A stretch of 60,308 bases of DNA from Saccharopolyspora montiporae (GTDB lineage: Bacteria; Actinomycetota; Actinomycetes; Mycobacteriales; Pseudonocardiaceae): positions 1 through 60,308 of the forward strand of contig NZ_JADEYC010000042.1 in assembly GCF_015209505.1 (NCBI RefSeq), written 5' to 3'. Under the pieces are notes generated by a model that ran no database searches, was not told where the DNA came from, and was given only the letters and a program-made list of their open reading frames with translations. This document shows, in pieces, positions 1 through 8,470 of the stretch (the first letter of the stretch is position 1; every line of letters begins with the position of its first letter). The position numbers and the translations under genes were made by a program.

Positions 1-455
1 TAAGCAGCTGTCACCAAACCCTGCACCAGGCCCAACACCCAGCTCCGCTGGTCATAGCGGAACCGGAGCAGATACGTGCCATCGGCCTGTTCGGTCAGGT
101 CGGCATCCATCCGCGGCGGGGTCACGAACCCACTGCCGTCGCGGGTGAAGGTTTCGCGGTATCCGGTCGGGCCCCGCAACACCGCCGCATCCGCGCCCAG
201 GTCCAGGCCGATGTCCGGGCCCAGCGTGGCGGTCCAACCGCGGCCGAACGATTGGGGCCCGTCGGCGGGTGCCTGGTTGTTGTAGACGTGCCCGATGCTC
301 AGGTGCAGGCCGGTGCCGCGCACGATCAGGTCCTGCACCACGACGACGGTGTTGCCGTTGAACAGGTTGACCTGCAGCTCGATGCGGTCGCTGACCCGGT
401 GGCGTTGCAGCGAGTATTGCGGCCGGTTGCCCAAACCCTGCCCGTCGATGGCCAT
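1..455 (-). CDS. RHS-repeat-type protein, N-terminal part, cut by window edge
   Basis: The reading frame starts at an ATG at 455, eight bases after an AAGGAG box, and stays open for 151 codons to the left edge. The residues GTGLHLSIGHVYNN and SFGRGWTATLG resemble the start of RHS/YD-repeat proteins (DUF6531-like region), large surface or secreted polypeptides that often carry a variable C-terminal toxin. The visible part has no signal peptide. The last 18 residues before the edge (RSWVLGLVQGLVTAA region) look less typical of the family, so a frameshift just outside the window cannot be excluded. The family call rests on pattern memory. Confidence 0.6.
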   Translation of the reverse strand, partial: MAIDGQGLGNRPQYSLQRHRVSDRIELQVNLFNGNTVVVVQDLIVRGTGLHLSIGHVYNNQAPADGPQSFGRGWTATLGPDIGLDLGADAAVLRGPTGYRETFTRDGSGFVTPPRMDADLTEQADGTYLLRFRYDQRSWVLGLVQGLVTAA

Positions 456-840
456 GACACGTACTCCTTCGCTCGCGCGGTACTGCGCCACCGGGGGTGT
501 GGTGGCGCAGCGTGTCAGCACCCCGGGAGGTGCGTGGGGTGCTGGTGGTGCGGGAAAACCGCGCCACAGCACCGGAAAAGTCCCCCGACACCGGGCTGCG
601 GCGAGCGGTCGGTTGTCACGGTGCGCGGTCACCGCAGCGTGGTCAACACCTCGGGAATCCGCCGGTGATCAGCCACAAAGGACCCACTGAGACGGGTGTA
701 GCCATGTGCCCAGCGATCCCGTGGGCGTCGCCGGGGTGTGGGCTGGTCACGAACCCGGCTCGGATTTCCTTCGGGTGGAGCAATCCCGCAGGCACGCGGG
801 TCGTTCCAGCACAACACGGCCCTGCCTGATCGGCCGCGAA
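456..840. other. Gap without a recognisable gene
   Basis: This stretch lies upstream of the RHS gene and left of a toxin-antitoxin remnant. Several open frames cross it on both strands, but none has a ribosome binding site together with a recognisable protein motif. It presumably contains the promoter of the leftward RHS gene. Confidence 0.4.
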
Positions 841-1112
841 CGCGCAACCGCCACGATGTCAAATGCTGATGAGATCCGTTCCGCGTCTCGGCGCATACTC
901 TTCATCGATGAACACGCACAACCCACCAACGAGACCAACCCGCGTAGAGCCACGGGCGAGGAGGTTGCTCCGTGCAGGCTGAGGTGTTCGACGAGGAATT
1001 CGATCGCGGCGAGGACATCACCTCGATGCTCGACATGGCGAAAACGCAGCGGCCCGGTCACGCAGCGGCGACGACCTCGCAGAGCCGGTCCAGCTCGGCG
1101 CGGGTGTTGTAG
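841..1112 (+). pseudogene. brnT-brnA toxin-antitoxin remnant
   Basis: A GTG at 972 opens a 46-residue frame whose first 29 residues match the N-terminus of the intact BrnA antitoxin at 30372-30608 at about 21 of 29 positions, including FDRGEDITS. The match stops at about 1057, exactly where the stop codon of the converging aminotransferase begins, so the DNA-binding C-terminus is missing. Just upstream, around 940-970, a frame reading RRATGEEVA resembles the end of a BrnT toxin (RRSRVEEVA in the intact copy). The toxin part is more decayed. The intact pair 29 kb away makes the comparison direct; the BrnT part is less certain than the BrnA part. Confidence 0.6.
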
Positions 1113-2260
1113 TAGTGCACCGAGGCGCGCACCATTTCGTCCAGCCCGCGCCGCTGCATGTCCCACGGCGTCGACGGCGCGCGGGACACCGTGGTGTTGA
1201 TGCCCGCCTCGCGCAGCCGCGCCTGCAGGTCCGGGGCCGCCACCCGGTCACTGCGGAACGCCACGATGCCGGAGCGCTCGGTGCCCAGGTCGGTCACCTC
1301 GGCGCCGGGGATCCCGTCGAGCTCGCCGCGCAGGTGCTCGGCCAATGCGGTGATCCTCCGGTGCGCCGGGCCGATCCCGACCCGGCGGTAGTACCGGGCG
1401 GCCTCGGCCAGGCCGAGCACCGCGGCGACATCGCGTTCCCAGAGCTCGAAGCGCTTCGCGTCCTCCCGCAACCGGAATCCGCTGCCCTCCGCAGTGGCCG
1501 AGTGCAGGTCCAGGTGCACCGGGGTGAGCTGCTCCAGCAATCCCCGCCGCACGGCCAGGAATCCGGTGCCGCGCGGGGCGCGCAGGTACTTGCGCCCGGT
1601 CACCGCCAGCGCGTCCGCGCCCACCGCGGCGATATCGATCGGCACCTGCCCGACGCTCTGGCACGCGTCCACCAGGAACACTGCGGGGCTGTCGGCCACG
1701 ATCCGCCCGATCTCGGCCAGCGGCTGCAGCAGCCCGCCGTTGGTGGGCGCGTGCGTCACGGCCACCACCCGCACGTCCTCGCCCAGCATCGCGCGCAGCG
1801 AGTCGGTGCAGATCTCGCCGGATTCGGCGCTGGGCACCACGTCCACCCGCACACCGCGGGATTCGGCCGCCGAGCGCATGGCGATGATGTTGCTGGAATA
1901 CTCCGGGACCGAGGTCAGGATCCGGTCGCCTGCGCTCAGCGGGAGCGCGGTGAACACCGCCAGCCAGGCCCGGGTGGCGCTGTCCACCACCGCGATCTCC
2001 GCGGGATCGGCGCCGACGAGCGCGGCCAGATCGCCGTGCACGGCGGCGAGTTCCTCGGCCACCGCACCGGCCGCTTCGTAGCCACCGACGGCCTCTTCGC
2101 TGCGCAGATGGCGAATCACCCGCTCCACCACGGGTTTCGGCGGCAGTGCGGAACCGGCGTTGTTGAAGTGGACCACGTTCGCGCAGCCCGCGGTGTCGGC
2201 GCGCAGCGCGGCCACCAGCTCGCCACCGGCCAGGTCCTCGTCGTCCAACGTCGCCACCAC
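1058..2260 (-). CDS. Aminotransferase class V-fold PLP enzyme
   Basis: This is a 400-residue fold-type I PLP enzyme of the cysteine desulfurase/isopenicillin epimerase-like group. Near the N-terminus VVHFNNAGSALPP matches the family's substrate-binding start, and VTGRKYLRAPRGTGFL supplies the PLP lysine at about residue 224. VFLVDACQSVGQVP carries the aspartate that binds the pyridine nitrogen. The start is a GTG at 2260, placed after GGGAGGG; the frame is open further upstream, but that part overlaps the GNAT gene and has no family similarity. Substrate is unknown; an EgtE-like C-S lyase is one possibility. Its 3' end abuts a toxin-antitoxin remnant. Confidence 0.8.
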   Translation of the reverse strand: MVATLDDEDLAGGELVAALRADTAGCANVVHFNNAGSALPPKPVVERVIRHLRSEEAVGGYEAAGAVAEELAAVHGDLAALVGADPAEIAVVDSATRAWLAVFTALPLSAGDRILTSVPEYSSNIIAMRSAAESRGVRVDVVPSAESGEICTDSLRAMLGEDVRVVAVTHAPTNGGLLQPLAEIGRIVADSPAVFLVDACQSVGQVPIDIAAVGADALAVTGRKYLRAPRGTGFLAVRRGLLEQLTPVHLDLHSATAEGSGFRLREDAKRFELWERDVAAVLGLAEAARYYRRVGIGPAHRRITALAEHLRGELDGIPGAEVTDLGTERSGIVAFRSDRVAAPDLQARLREAGINTTVSRAPSTPWDMQRRGLDEMVRASVHYYNTRAELDRLCEVVAAA

Positions 2261-2324
2261 GTGCGCCCTCCCGATCGATCCGGTCCGCCGGGGCCACCCT
2301 ATCCCGGTGCAGAACCGCTGCGCG

Positions 2325-2831
2325 TCACAACGGCCTCCTGCGGTGCCGGACCTCATCCACCGCTCGTCCACCGAGACACTCGGTGCGCCGGCCGCCGTCC
2401 GGCCTCCACCCGTGCCGGGCGTAGAAGGACCGCGCGCGGTCGTTCGCGGCCAGCACCCACAGCATTGCGGCGCCAAAACCTGCTGCGCGCAGGCGGTTCT
2501 GCGCATGTTCCAGCAGCGCGGCGCCCGTTCCGCGCCGCCACGCGGCCGGGTCCACGTACAGCGCGTGCACCTGCCCGGCTCCGGCCTCGTCCCCGGCCGG
2601 CCCGAAGGTGACGAACCCCAGCAGGTCGCCGGATTCCCGGGCCAACGCGGTAGTGAGCGGGCCGCTGCCGAACCGATAGCGCGCAGCGCGCTGCTCGACG
2701 CTCAGCGAGTCGAGGTGCTCATCGGGCAGCAGACCGCGGTAGGCGACCTGCCACGCCCGCACGTGCAGCCGCGCTACCGCCCGCGCGTCGGCCGGTGCCG
2801 CGTCGATCAGCTGCACAGCGCCATGGTGCAC
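2325..2831 (-). CDS. GNAT family N-acetyltransferase
   Basis: A 168-residue single-domain acetyltransferase. HALYVDPAAWRRGTGAALL is the acetyl-CoA binding motif A of the GNAT fold, and AMLWVLAANDRARSFYARHGW is the typical motif B followed by the C-terminal strand. The early segment ARLHVRAWQVAYRGLLP is common in RimI-like members. The start is a GTG at 2831, ten bases after the stop of the GPP34 gene, so the two are probably co-transcribed leftward. The acceptor substrate cannot be read from the sequence. Confidence 0.85.
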   Translation of the reverse strand: MHHGAVQLIDAAPADARAVARLHVRAWQVAYRGLLPDEHLDSLSVEQRAARYRFGSGPLTTALARESGDLLGFVTFGPAGDEAGAGQVHALYVDPAAWRRGTGAALLEHAQNRLRAAGFGAAMLWVLAANDRARSFYARHGWRPDGGRRTECLGGRAVDEVRHRRRPL

Positions 2832-2841
2832 CCGCGTGCCC

Positions 2842-3504
2842 TCAGCCGCGCCGGACGGCGTGCGGCCAGTCGGTGCCCAGGTTCGCCGAGGTGCGCACCG
2901 CCAGGTGCAGATCGCGCATCAGCTGCCGGTCGGCCGGGGTCCGCCACTGCTGCCCGGTCACCTGATCCACCCGCGCCGCGAAGGCCGCGCGGGAGATGTC
3001 CGGGAACACCGCGCGGTCGATGCCACCGGCGTCGCTGATCACCAGTGCCGCCGCAGTCCGCCGGTCGGGCTCGGCACCGTCGGCGAGCTGCAACCCGCGC
3101 AGGAACTCGCGCCGAGGTTCCGGATCCAGCTCCGGGTACCAGGTCCGGTTGATCCACAGGAAACCCCGGCGCTCGGTGGACACGATGCCGCGCTCCACCA
3201 GCTTTCCCATGGTCAGCTCGCCCGGGTCGTGCGCGAGTAGCTGCAGCGCCCAGCCCCGCAGGTCCTGCATCTCGGCCTGCTGGATCTCCTGCAACACCGC
3301 GTCCAGCTGGACCTCGCCGGCCGGTGTCGGGTCGACGGCGGACACGCCCAGCGGGTTGAGCTCGATGCGTCCGGCCAGTTCGAGTTCCACCAACCACCCG
3401 GCGGCCGCGGCCGCATCGCGCTCCCAGCGTCCGAAGCGCGGTTTGCCCTCCGGCGCGAAGGTCGACAGCGCCAGACCTTCGGCCAGGTTCAGGGGTTGGG
3501 GCAT
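2842..3504 (-). CDS. GPP34 (GOLPH3/VPS74-like) family protein
   Basis: A 220-residue protein that begins LNLAEGLALSTF and continues with RELxL-like features (LVELELAGRIEL), as seen in the prokaryotic GPP34 family, the bacterial relatives of the phosphoinositide-binding Golgi protein GOLPH3. These proteins are widespread in actinomycetes; their function is not established. The ATG at 3504 follows GAGAGG at a good distance. It has no signal peptide or membrane segment. It is the first gene of a probable two-gene unit with the GNAT gene, and is divergent from the gamma-glutamyltransferase-like gene with a promoter region of about 220 bases between them. Confidence 0.8.
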   Translation of the reverse strand: MPQPLNLAEGLALSTFAPEGKPRFGRWERDAAAAAGWLVELELAGRIELNPLGVSAVDPTPAGEVQLDAVLQEIQQAEMQDLRGWALQLLAHDPGELTMGKLVERGIVSTERRGFLWINRTWYPELDPEPRREFLRGLQLADGAEPDRRTAAALVISDAGGIDRAVFPDISRAAFAARVDQVTGQQWRTPADRQLMRDLHLAVRTSANLGTDWPHAVRRG

Positions 3505-3727
3505 GGGCGAACCTCTCACCGGCCGGTGTGTGCGTCCCCCGAGAATACCTGCCAATCCGGAACCGCCCGATTCCGCATCGCGGAATTCCCGTGGCCCGCG
3601 GTCGCTGCGCGTGACGGTCGGATTTCCCCGCGCCGCACCAGCGTTCACACCGCAGGTCTTGTTCACGACCACTGCAGCGGAGTAGGTGTGTTCGGGCGAA
3701 ATCGGCACGAACCGGAAGGACTCCCCC

Positions 3728-5605
3728 GTGACCGACCTCTCCCGCCCCACGCGCCGCAGCGTGCTCAAAGCCGGCGCCACCACCGCAGCAGCCCTGTCCG
3801 CAGCGAGCACCGCCGGCGGCACCGCCGCAACGGCGGCACCCCGGGGCCCCGCGACGACGATCAGCGACACCCCGTTCGGCATCCCGACGGCCGATGTCCC
3901 GGAACCCGGCGTGCGCATCGACGCCCCGGCGGGCGACCGCAACGTCGGGTGGGGCGGCCAGAGCCGGGCCGAAGTGCTGGCCCGCAACGGCGCGGTCGCC
4001 ACCAGCCAGTCGGTCGCGGCCCAGGTCGGCGCCCGGATCCTGGCCGAGGGCGGCACGTCCGCCGATGCCGCCGTGGCCACCGCCGCGGCGCTCGGACTCG
4101 TAGAGGTGCCCAGCGCGAGCATCGGCGGGGACAGCTTCGCGCTGCACTACTGCGCCGCCGATCGCATCGTGCACGGGATCAGCGCCGCCGGCTGGGCCCC
4201 GGGAGCGTGGAGCAGGCGCTACTTCGCCGACCGCGGGTTCGACGAGCGCACCGGCATGCCCTACACCGGCATCGACTCGGCCACCGTGCCGGGCGCGGTG
4301 GAGGGCTGGCACCGGTTGCTGGACCGGTTCGGGCGCAAGGACTTCCACGACGTGCTGGAACCGGCGGCCCAATTGGCCGCGCAGGGGTTCGGGCTCACCG
4401 AACGGGTCCGGGACGACTGGCACGGCAAAGTGGACCTGCTGCGCGAGGATCCGGACTCCGCGCGCACCTTCCTCATCGGCGACCGGAGCCCGGAGCTGTA
4501 CTCGGTGGTGCGCAACCCGGAGCTGGCGCACGCGTACCGCACGCTGCAGCGCGGCGGCCGGGACGCGTTCTACCGGGGCGAGATCGCCAGGGCGATCGTG
4601 GCCAAGAGCGAACGCACCGGTGGTGCGGTGACCGCGCGGGACCTGGCCGATTACCGGGCGCAGTGGGTCGAACCGGTCTCGGTGGACTACCACGGCTACC
4701 GGATGCACCAGCTGCCGCCGCCCAACCAGGGGTTCGCCGCGCTGATCATGCTGGGCATCATCAAGCAGTTCCCCCGGGTGCTGGGTGTGGACCTGGCGGC
4801 GGAAGGCCCGCGCTCGACCCGGTTCTGGCACCTGCTCATCGAGGCGAAGAAGCGCGCCTACGACGACCTCAACCGCTACAACGGCGATCCGGATTTCGTC
4901 GACGTCCCGCTGCAGCGGCTGCTCTCCGACGAGCACGCCGCCGAGCTGTGCCGGCGCATCGACCCGGATCGGGCGCAGCCGCCGGAGTACCCGGGCGTGG
5001 TGAACTCCGGCACGGTCTACCTGACCACCGCCGACCGGTGGGGCAACATGACCTCGTTCATCTACAGCAACTTCGACAAGTTCGGGTCCGGCGTCGCGAT
5101 CCCCGACTACGGGTTCCCGCTGCACAACCGCGGGGCGATGTTCGACCTCGCCGCGGACCGGCCGAACACGGTGGCCGGGCACAAGCGGCCGTACCACACG
5201 CTGATGCCCGCGTTCGTCACGCGCGAGGGCCGACCGGTGCTGTCGTTCGGGAACATGGGCGGGGACGCGCAGGCCCAGGCGCAGGCACTGGAGATGGTGT
5301 ACATGATCGACCTGGGGTTCAACCCGCAGGCCGCCACCGACGCCGCGCGGTTCTGCCACAACCAGTTCGACGACGCGCTGGAGCTGGAACGCGAGCTGCA
5401 CGAGGAGTTCGGCGCGCAGCTCGCGGCGCTGGGCCACCGGCTGGATCCGCCGAGCAGCAGCGGTGTCGGCGGCTACCAGGCCATCCTGTTCACCCCGGAG
5501 CACGCCGGTGAGTGGCCACGCAGCACGGGACCGCTTGGCCCGGTCAACGGCGTGTACCGGGCGGCCTCCGACCACCGCAAGGACGGGTCCGCGGTCGGGT
5601 GGTGA
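3728..5605 (+). CDS. Gamma-glutamyltransferase family protein, Tat-exported
   Basis: A 625-residue Ntn-hydrolase of the gamma-glutamyltranspeptidase family, which cleaves gamma-glutamyl bonds after self-processing into two subunits. The N-terminus has a twin-arginine signal (TRRSVLKAG) followed by an alanine-rich stretch and a likely cleavage near AATAAPRG, so export by the Tat pathway is expected. The large-subunit motif GGTSADAAVATAAALGLVE is present. SGTVYLTTADRWGN gives the catalytic threonine at about residue 429, the expected first residue of the small subunit. The start GTG at 3728 follows GGAAGGACT; an in-frame ATG upstream would disrupt the Tat signal position. The sequence is closer to bacterial GGT-like acylases than to classical GGT, so the substrate is open. 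Confidence 0.85.
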   Translation: MTDLSRPTRRSVLKAGATTAAALSAASTAGGTAATAAPRGPATTISDTPFGIPTADVPEPGVRIDAPAGDRNVGWGGQSRAEVLARNGAVATSQSVAAQVGARILAEGGTSADAAVATAAALGLVEVPSASIGGDSFALHYCAADRIVHGISAAGWAPGAWSRRYFADRGFDERTGMPYTGIDSATVPGAVEGWHRLLDRFGRKDFHDVLEPAAQLAAQGFGLTERVRDDWHGKVDLLREDPDSARTFLIGDRSPELYSVVRNPELAHAYRTLQRGGRDAFYRGEIARAIVAKSERTGGAVTARDLADYRAQWVEPVSVDYHGYRMHQLPPPNQGFAALIMLGIIKQFPRVLGVDLAAEGPRSTRFWHLLIEAKKRAYDDLNRYNGDPDFVDVPLQRLLSDEHAAELCRRIDPDRAQPPEYPGVVNSGTVYLTTADRWGNMTSFIYSNFDKFGSGVAIPDYGFPLHNRGAMFDLAADRPNTVAGHKRPYHTLMPAFVTREGRPVLSFGNMGGDAQAQAQALEMVYMIDLGFNPQAATDAARFCHNQFDDALELERELHEEFGAQLAALGHRLDPPSSSGVGGYQAILFTPEHAGEWPRSTGPLGPVNGVYRAASDHRKDGSAVGW

Positions 5606-5612
5606 CCGCGGT

Positions 5613-5652
5613 GCGGGCGGAGACTCCTTGCCGAACGGGGCTTTCCGCCCGC
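5613..5652. terminator. Hairpin between convergent genes
   Basis: GCGGGCGGA at 5613 pairs perfectly with TCCGCCCGC at 5644-5652, with a 22-base loop. It lies between the stop of the gamma-glutamyltransferase-like gene (rightward) and the stop of the methyltransferase (leftward), so it may serve both. No clear T-run follows on either strand. Confidence 0.45.
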
Positions 5653-5654
5653 CG

Positions 5655-6284
5655 TCACGCGGGTTTGCGTGCGGTGATCCGCTCGACGATGCCGAGCCGG
5701 AAGCGTTCGCGGAGCTCGACCTCGAACCCGGCGGCGCGCACGTGCGGCAGCGGGCGGTGCAGGAATTTCTCCCCGCCGAGCGCGGTCGTGATCGGGTCCG
5801 CGAGGCGCTGCAGCAGGCGGACCGGCAGGTTGCTGCTGGTGATGTGGTCGGCCAGCAGCAGCGATCCCCCCGGCCGCAGCACCCGGTGCATCTCGGCGAC
5901 GGCGACCGGCTCGTCCGGGATCGCGCACAGCGAGAACGTGCACAGCACGGTGTCGAAGGAGGCGTCCGGGAACGGCAGCGCGCGGGCATCGGCCTGCACC
6001 AGTTCGACCGGACGACCGAGCTCGTCGGCGCGGTCCCGGGTGCGGCGCAGCATCTCACCGCTCCACTCGACTCCGGTGATCCGGCTTTCCCGGGGATGCA
6101 ACGGGAGATTGAGCCCGGTACCGATGGCGACTTCGAGGATCTCGCCGCGGCCGCGGGAGCACACCCATTCGCGGCTGTCACCGAACAGCAGCCGGTCGGC
6201 GCGGCGCATGACCCGGTCGCAGGACGGGGCCTGCCGATCCCAGTAGCGGCGCCACCTCGGGCTGTGGTCGGTTCGGGGACTCAT
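5655..6284 (-). CDS. Class I SAM-dependent methyltransferase
   Basis: A 209-residue methyltransferase of the UbiE/Coq5-like type. ILEVAIGTGLNL is motif I that binds S-adenosylmethionine, VQADARALPFPDASFD is motif II, and MHRVLRPGGSLLLADH is motif III. The ATG at 6284 is preferred to the GTG at 6288-6290 because the ribosome binding site GGAGG ends five bases before the ATG and would overlap the GTG. The gene faces the gamma-glutamyltransferase-like gene across a hairpin. The methyl acceptor is not evident. Confidence 0.85.
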   Translation of the reverse strand: MSPRTDHSPRWRRYWDRQAPSCDRVMRRADRLLFGDSREWVCSRGRGEILEVAIGTGLNLPLHPRESRITGVEWSGEMLRRTRDRADELGRPVELVQADARALPFPDASFDTVLCTFSLCAIPDEPVAVAEMHRVLRPGGSLLLADHITSSNLPVRLLQRLADPITTALGGEKFLHRPLPHVRAAGFEVELRERFRLGIVERITARKPA

Positions 6285-6368
6285 CGGCACCTCCGCACGT
6301 CGGTCGGTGCCGATCGTGCCACGCGGGGTCCCGGCGCGGACCGGTTCGCCGCGCCGGGACCCGGCGGA

Positions 6369-7676
6369 TCAGGCGTCCAACCGGTCGGCGACCTGGGGCA
6401 GCAGCGGACGGTTCTCGTCGTAGGGCACGGCCGGGTCGGCCGGGGCCTGCTCGGTGTCGCCGCAGTTCGGCGTGCTCGGTTCCCCGGCGAGCCGCTCGTC
6501 GAGCCAGGCGAACGCGCGCGGGAACCCTGCCACGGCACCGCCCACGTGGGTCGGGCCGAGGTTGGGTGCGAACTGCACGTCGCCGCCCGCGGCGCACCAC
6601 TGCTCGGCGAGCCGCTGCGATTGCTCGTAGGCGATCACGTCGTCGAACCTGCTCTGCGAGACCAGCACGGGGAACGCGGGCTTGCCGCGGCCGAGCCGCT
6701 GCTCGTCGACGAGCCGGGCGAACGGCTCCTCGTCGAGGTAGTCGGTCAGCGGCCTGCCGTCGGTGGTGAGCTCGCTGGTGTCGGTGAAGGCGAACCGGCC
6801 CACGGCTTCGATCGTGCAGGCCTGCTCCAGGTCGGCGCGGTACTCCTGGCCGTCCTCGTTGAGGTACTCGTCGAGGTCGATCCCCCCGCCTTCGGCGATG
6901 CCGGCCGTGGCGTAGCCGAGGAAGGCCGAGTACAGCCCGCCTTCCAGGTTGCGGCCCAGTTCGCCGAGCTCGGCGGGCACCGCACCGGCCGCGGCACCGC
7001 GGATGTCGAGCTCGGGCGCGTAGGAGCCGGCGAGTTCGGCGGCCGCCGCGGTGGCGCCACCACCCTGCGAGTAGCCGTAGAGCGCGACGGGACCGCCTGC
7101 GGGCGCATCGCCGTCCGGCAGCCGCTGCGCGGCGCGGACGGCGTCGAGCACCGCGTGCCCGCTGACCTCGCGGTTGACGTAGGTGTGCGTGCCGGGTGTG
7201 CCCAGGCCCTCGTAGTCGGTCATGGCCACCGCGTAGCCCTTGGCCAGCATCGCCTGCACGAACACGCCCTCGTACTCGGTGCCGTTGGCCAGCTGGCGGG
7301 ACGGGGCGCAGTGGTCGCCGATGCCCTGGGTACCGGGCGCGTAGCCGATCACCGGGCGCTGTCCCTCGCCGCTCCACTCGCCGCGCGGGGTGATGACGGT
7401 GCCGGTGATCGCGGTCGGCTCGCCGACGCCGTCGGTGGAGCGGTACATGATCCGCTGCACGTCGGCGTCGGCGGGGACGGCCTTGAGCGGGTCGAGGTAG
7501 TACTCGGCGGGTTCGGAGCGCACGAGTTCGCCGTTGCCTGCGGGTAACTCCTGCGGTGGTTCGTAGAACGGCGGCCGCTGCGGTTCGTCGGCGGTCGCGG
7601 TCGCGGCGGTCAGCGAAAGGCCGAGGGCGGCGGTCAGCAGGACGGCCGAGATGCGTCGGAACGGACGTGCGGTCAC
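6369..7676 (-). CDS. Secreted lipase of the LIP family
   Basis: A 435-residue secretory lipase/esterase with an alpha/beta-hydrolase fold. It begins with a Sec-type signal peptide (basic start TARPFRR, then a hydrophobic stretch ending near ATADEP). YGYSQGGG carries the nucleophile serine at about residue 203, and GPTHVGG near the C-terminus is a candidate for the catalytic histidine. Cysteines around GDHCAPS, LEQACTIE and PNCGD suggest disulfides, consistent with an extracellular enzyme. The GTG start at 7676 follows GGAGGGA. It is transcribed leftward, just upstream of the methyltransferase, with an 84-base gap. Confidence 0.85.
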   Translation of the reverse strand: MTARPFRRISAVLLTAALGLSLTAATATADEPQRPPFYEPPQELPAGNGELVRSEPAEYYLDPLKAVPADADVQRIMYRSTDGVGEPTAITGTVITPRGEWSGEGQRPVIGYAPGTQGIGDHCAPSRQLANGTEYEGVFVQAMLAKGYAVAMTDYEGLGTPGTHTYVNREVSGHAVLDAVRAAQRLPDGDAPAGGPVALYGYSQGGGATAAAAELAGSYAPELDIRGAAAGAVPAELGELGRNLEGGLYSAFLGYATAGIAEGGGIDLDEYLNEDGQEYRADLEQACTIEAVGRFAFTDTSELTTDGRPLTDYLDEEPFARLVDEQRLGRGKPAFPVLVSQSRFDDVIAYEQSQRLAEQWCAAGGDVQFAPNLGPTHVGGAVAGFPRAFAWLDERLAGEPSTPNCGDTEQAPADPAVPYDENRPLLPQVADRLDA

Positions 7677-7826
7677 GGGCGGCTCCCTCCGGTGCGAGCA
7701 ACTGCCTGCACGGGCAGGCAACTGCGGAGAGTGGCCCGGGGCGCACGGCCCTGGCAATCGGTTTCCTACCAGCCGGTAGATTTGAAATCAGTTCGTAATG
7801 GTCGGTCACCCGGGATGCGCAGCCGT

Positions 7827-8279
7827 TCAGCCCCGCCCGGCGGGCGGATCGGCGAACACCCCGTGCAGCATGCCGGTCGCCTGCCCGACCTCGATGAGCC
7901 TGCCGTCCGGATCCCGCATGTAGCAGCGGATCTCGGCCTTGCGATCGATCGGCTCGGTGAGGAACTCCGCCCCGGCGGCCCGCGCACTCGCGTAGAAGGC
8001 CGCGATATCGGCCACCCGCACGTTCAAGAACGCGGTCACCGGATCATCCGACTCCGGCGGCACCAACGAGATCCCGGGCTTGTCCGGGGTCGGCCCGCCG
8101 CCGGGGTTCATGATGATCCACGTGTTGGCCACCTGCACGATCGCCGGGTTGTCCTCCAGCACCACCTCACCGCCGAGCACCTCGGCGTAGAACCGGCGCG
8201 AGCGCACCACGTCGCGCACCACCAGGAAATGCGTCAGCACCAGCCCCGACTCCGGGGCGGGTAGGCCCTGTTCCGTCAT
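7827..8279 (-). CDS. VOC (glyoxalase/bleomycin resistance-like) protein
   Basis: A 150-residue vicinal-oxygen-chelate domain protein. FLVVRDVVRSRRFYAEVLGG is the first beta-alpha-beta module and IRCYMRDPDGRLIEVGQATG is the second, ending with the glutamate that usually binds metal. The ATG at 8279 follows GAGAGG. VOC proteins include lyases, dioxygenases and antibiotic-sequestering proteins; nothing here distinguishes between these. It is divergent from the 6-phosphogluconate dehydrogenase gene. Confidence 0.8.
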   Translation of the reverse strand: MTEQGLPAPESGLVLTHFLVVRDVVRSRRFYAEVLGGEVVLEDNPAIVQVANTWIIMNPGGGPTPDKPGISLVPPESDDPVTAFLNVRVADIAAFYASARAAGAEFLTEPIDRKAEIRCYMRDPDGRLIEVGQATGMLHGVFADPPAGRG

Positions 8280-8470
8280 CGCCGGTGTCCTCTCCGCAGC
8301 GGTCCGTTCCCGGGCCAGTCTGCTGGCGCACCCCGTCCCGCGCGGTCGACCGGCCCGGTGTGGGGGACCCGGCCGCCGGGGTAGCCGATGGCCGGCCGAC
8401 ATCACCGGGCACGCACCCGCCGGAGGCGGTGTACTGCCCGGGCACCGCCCGGGAAGGGGGATCGCGCACG

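Noticed and set aside
2807..6181. Very long leftward open frame of about 1120 codons
   Set aside because: It runs antisense to the well-supported gamma-glutamyltransferase-like gene and through the GPP34 gene in another frame. The text is arginine/alanine/proline-rich without domains; long empty frames are normal at this GC content.
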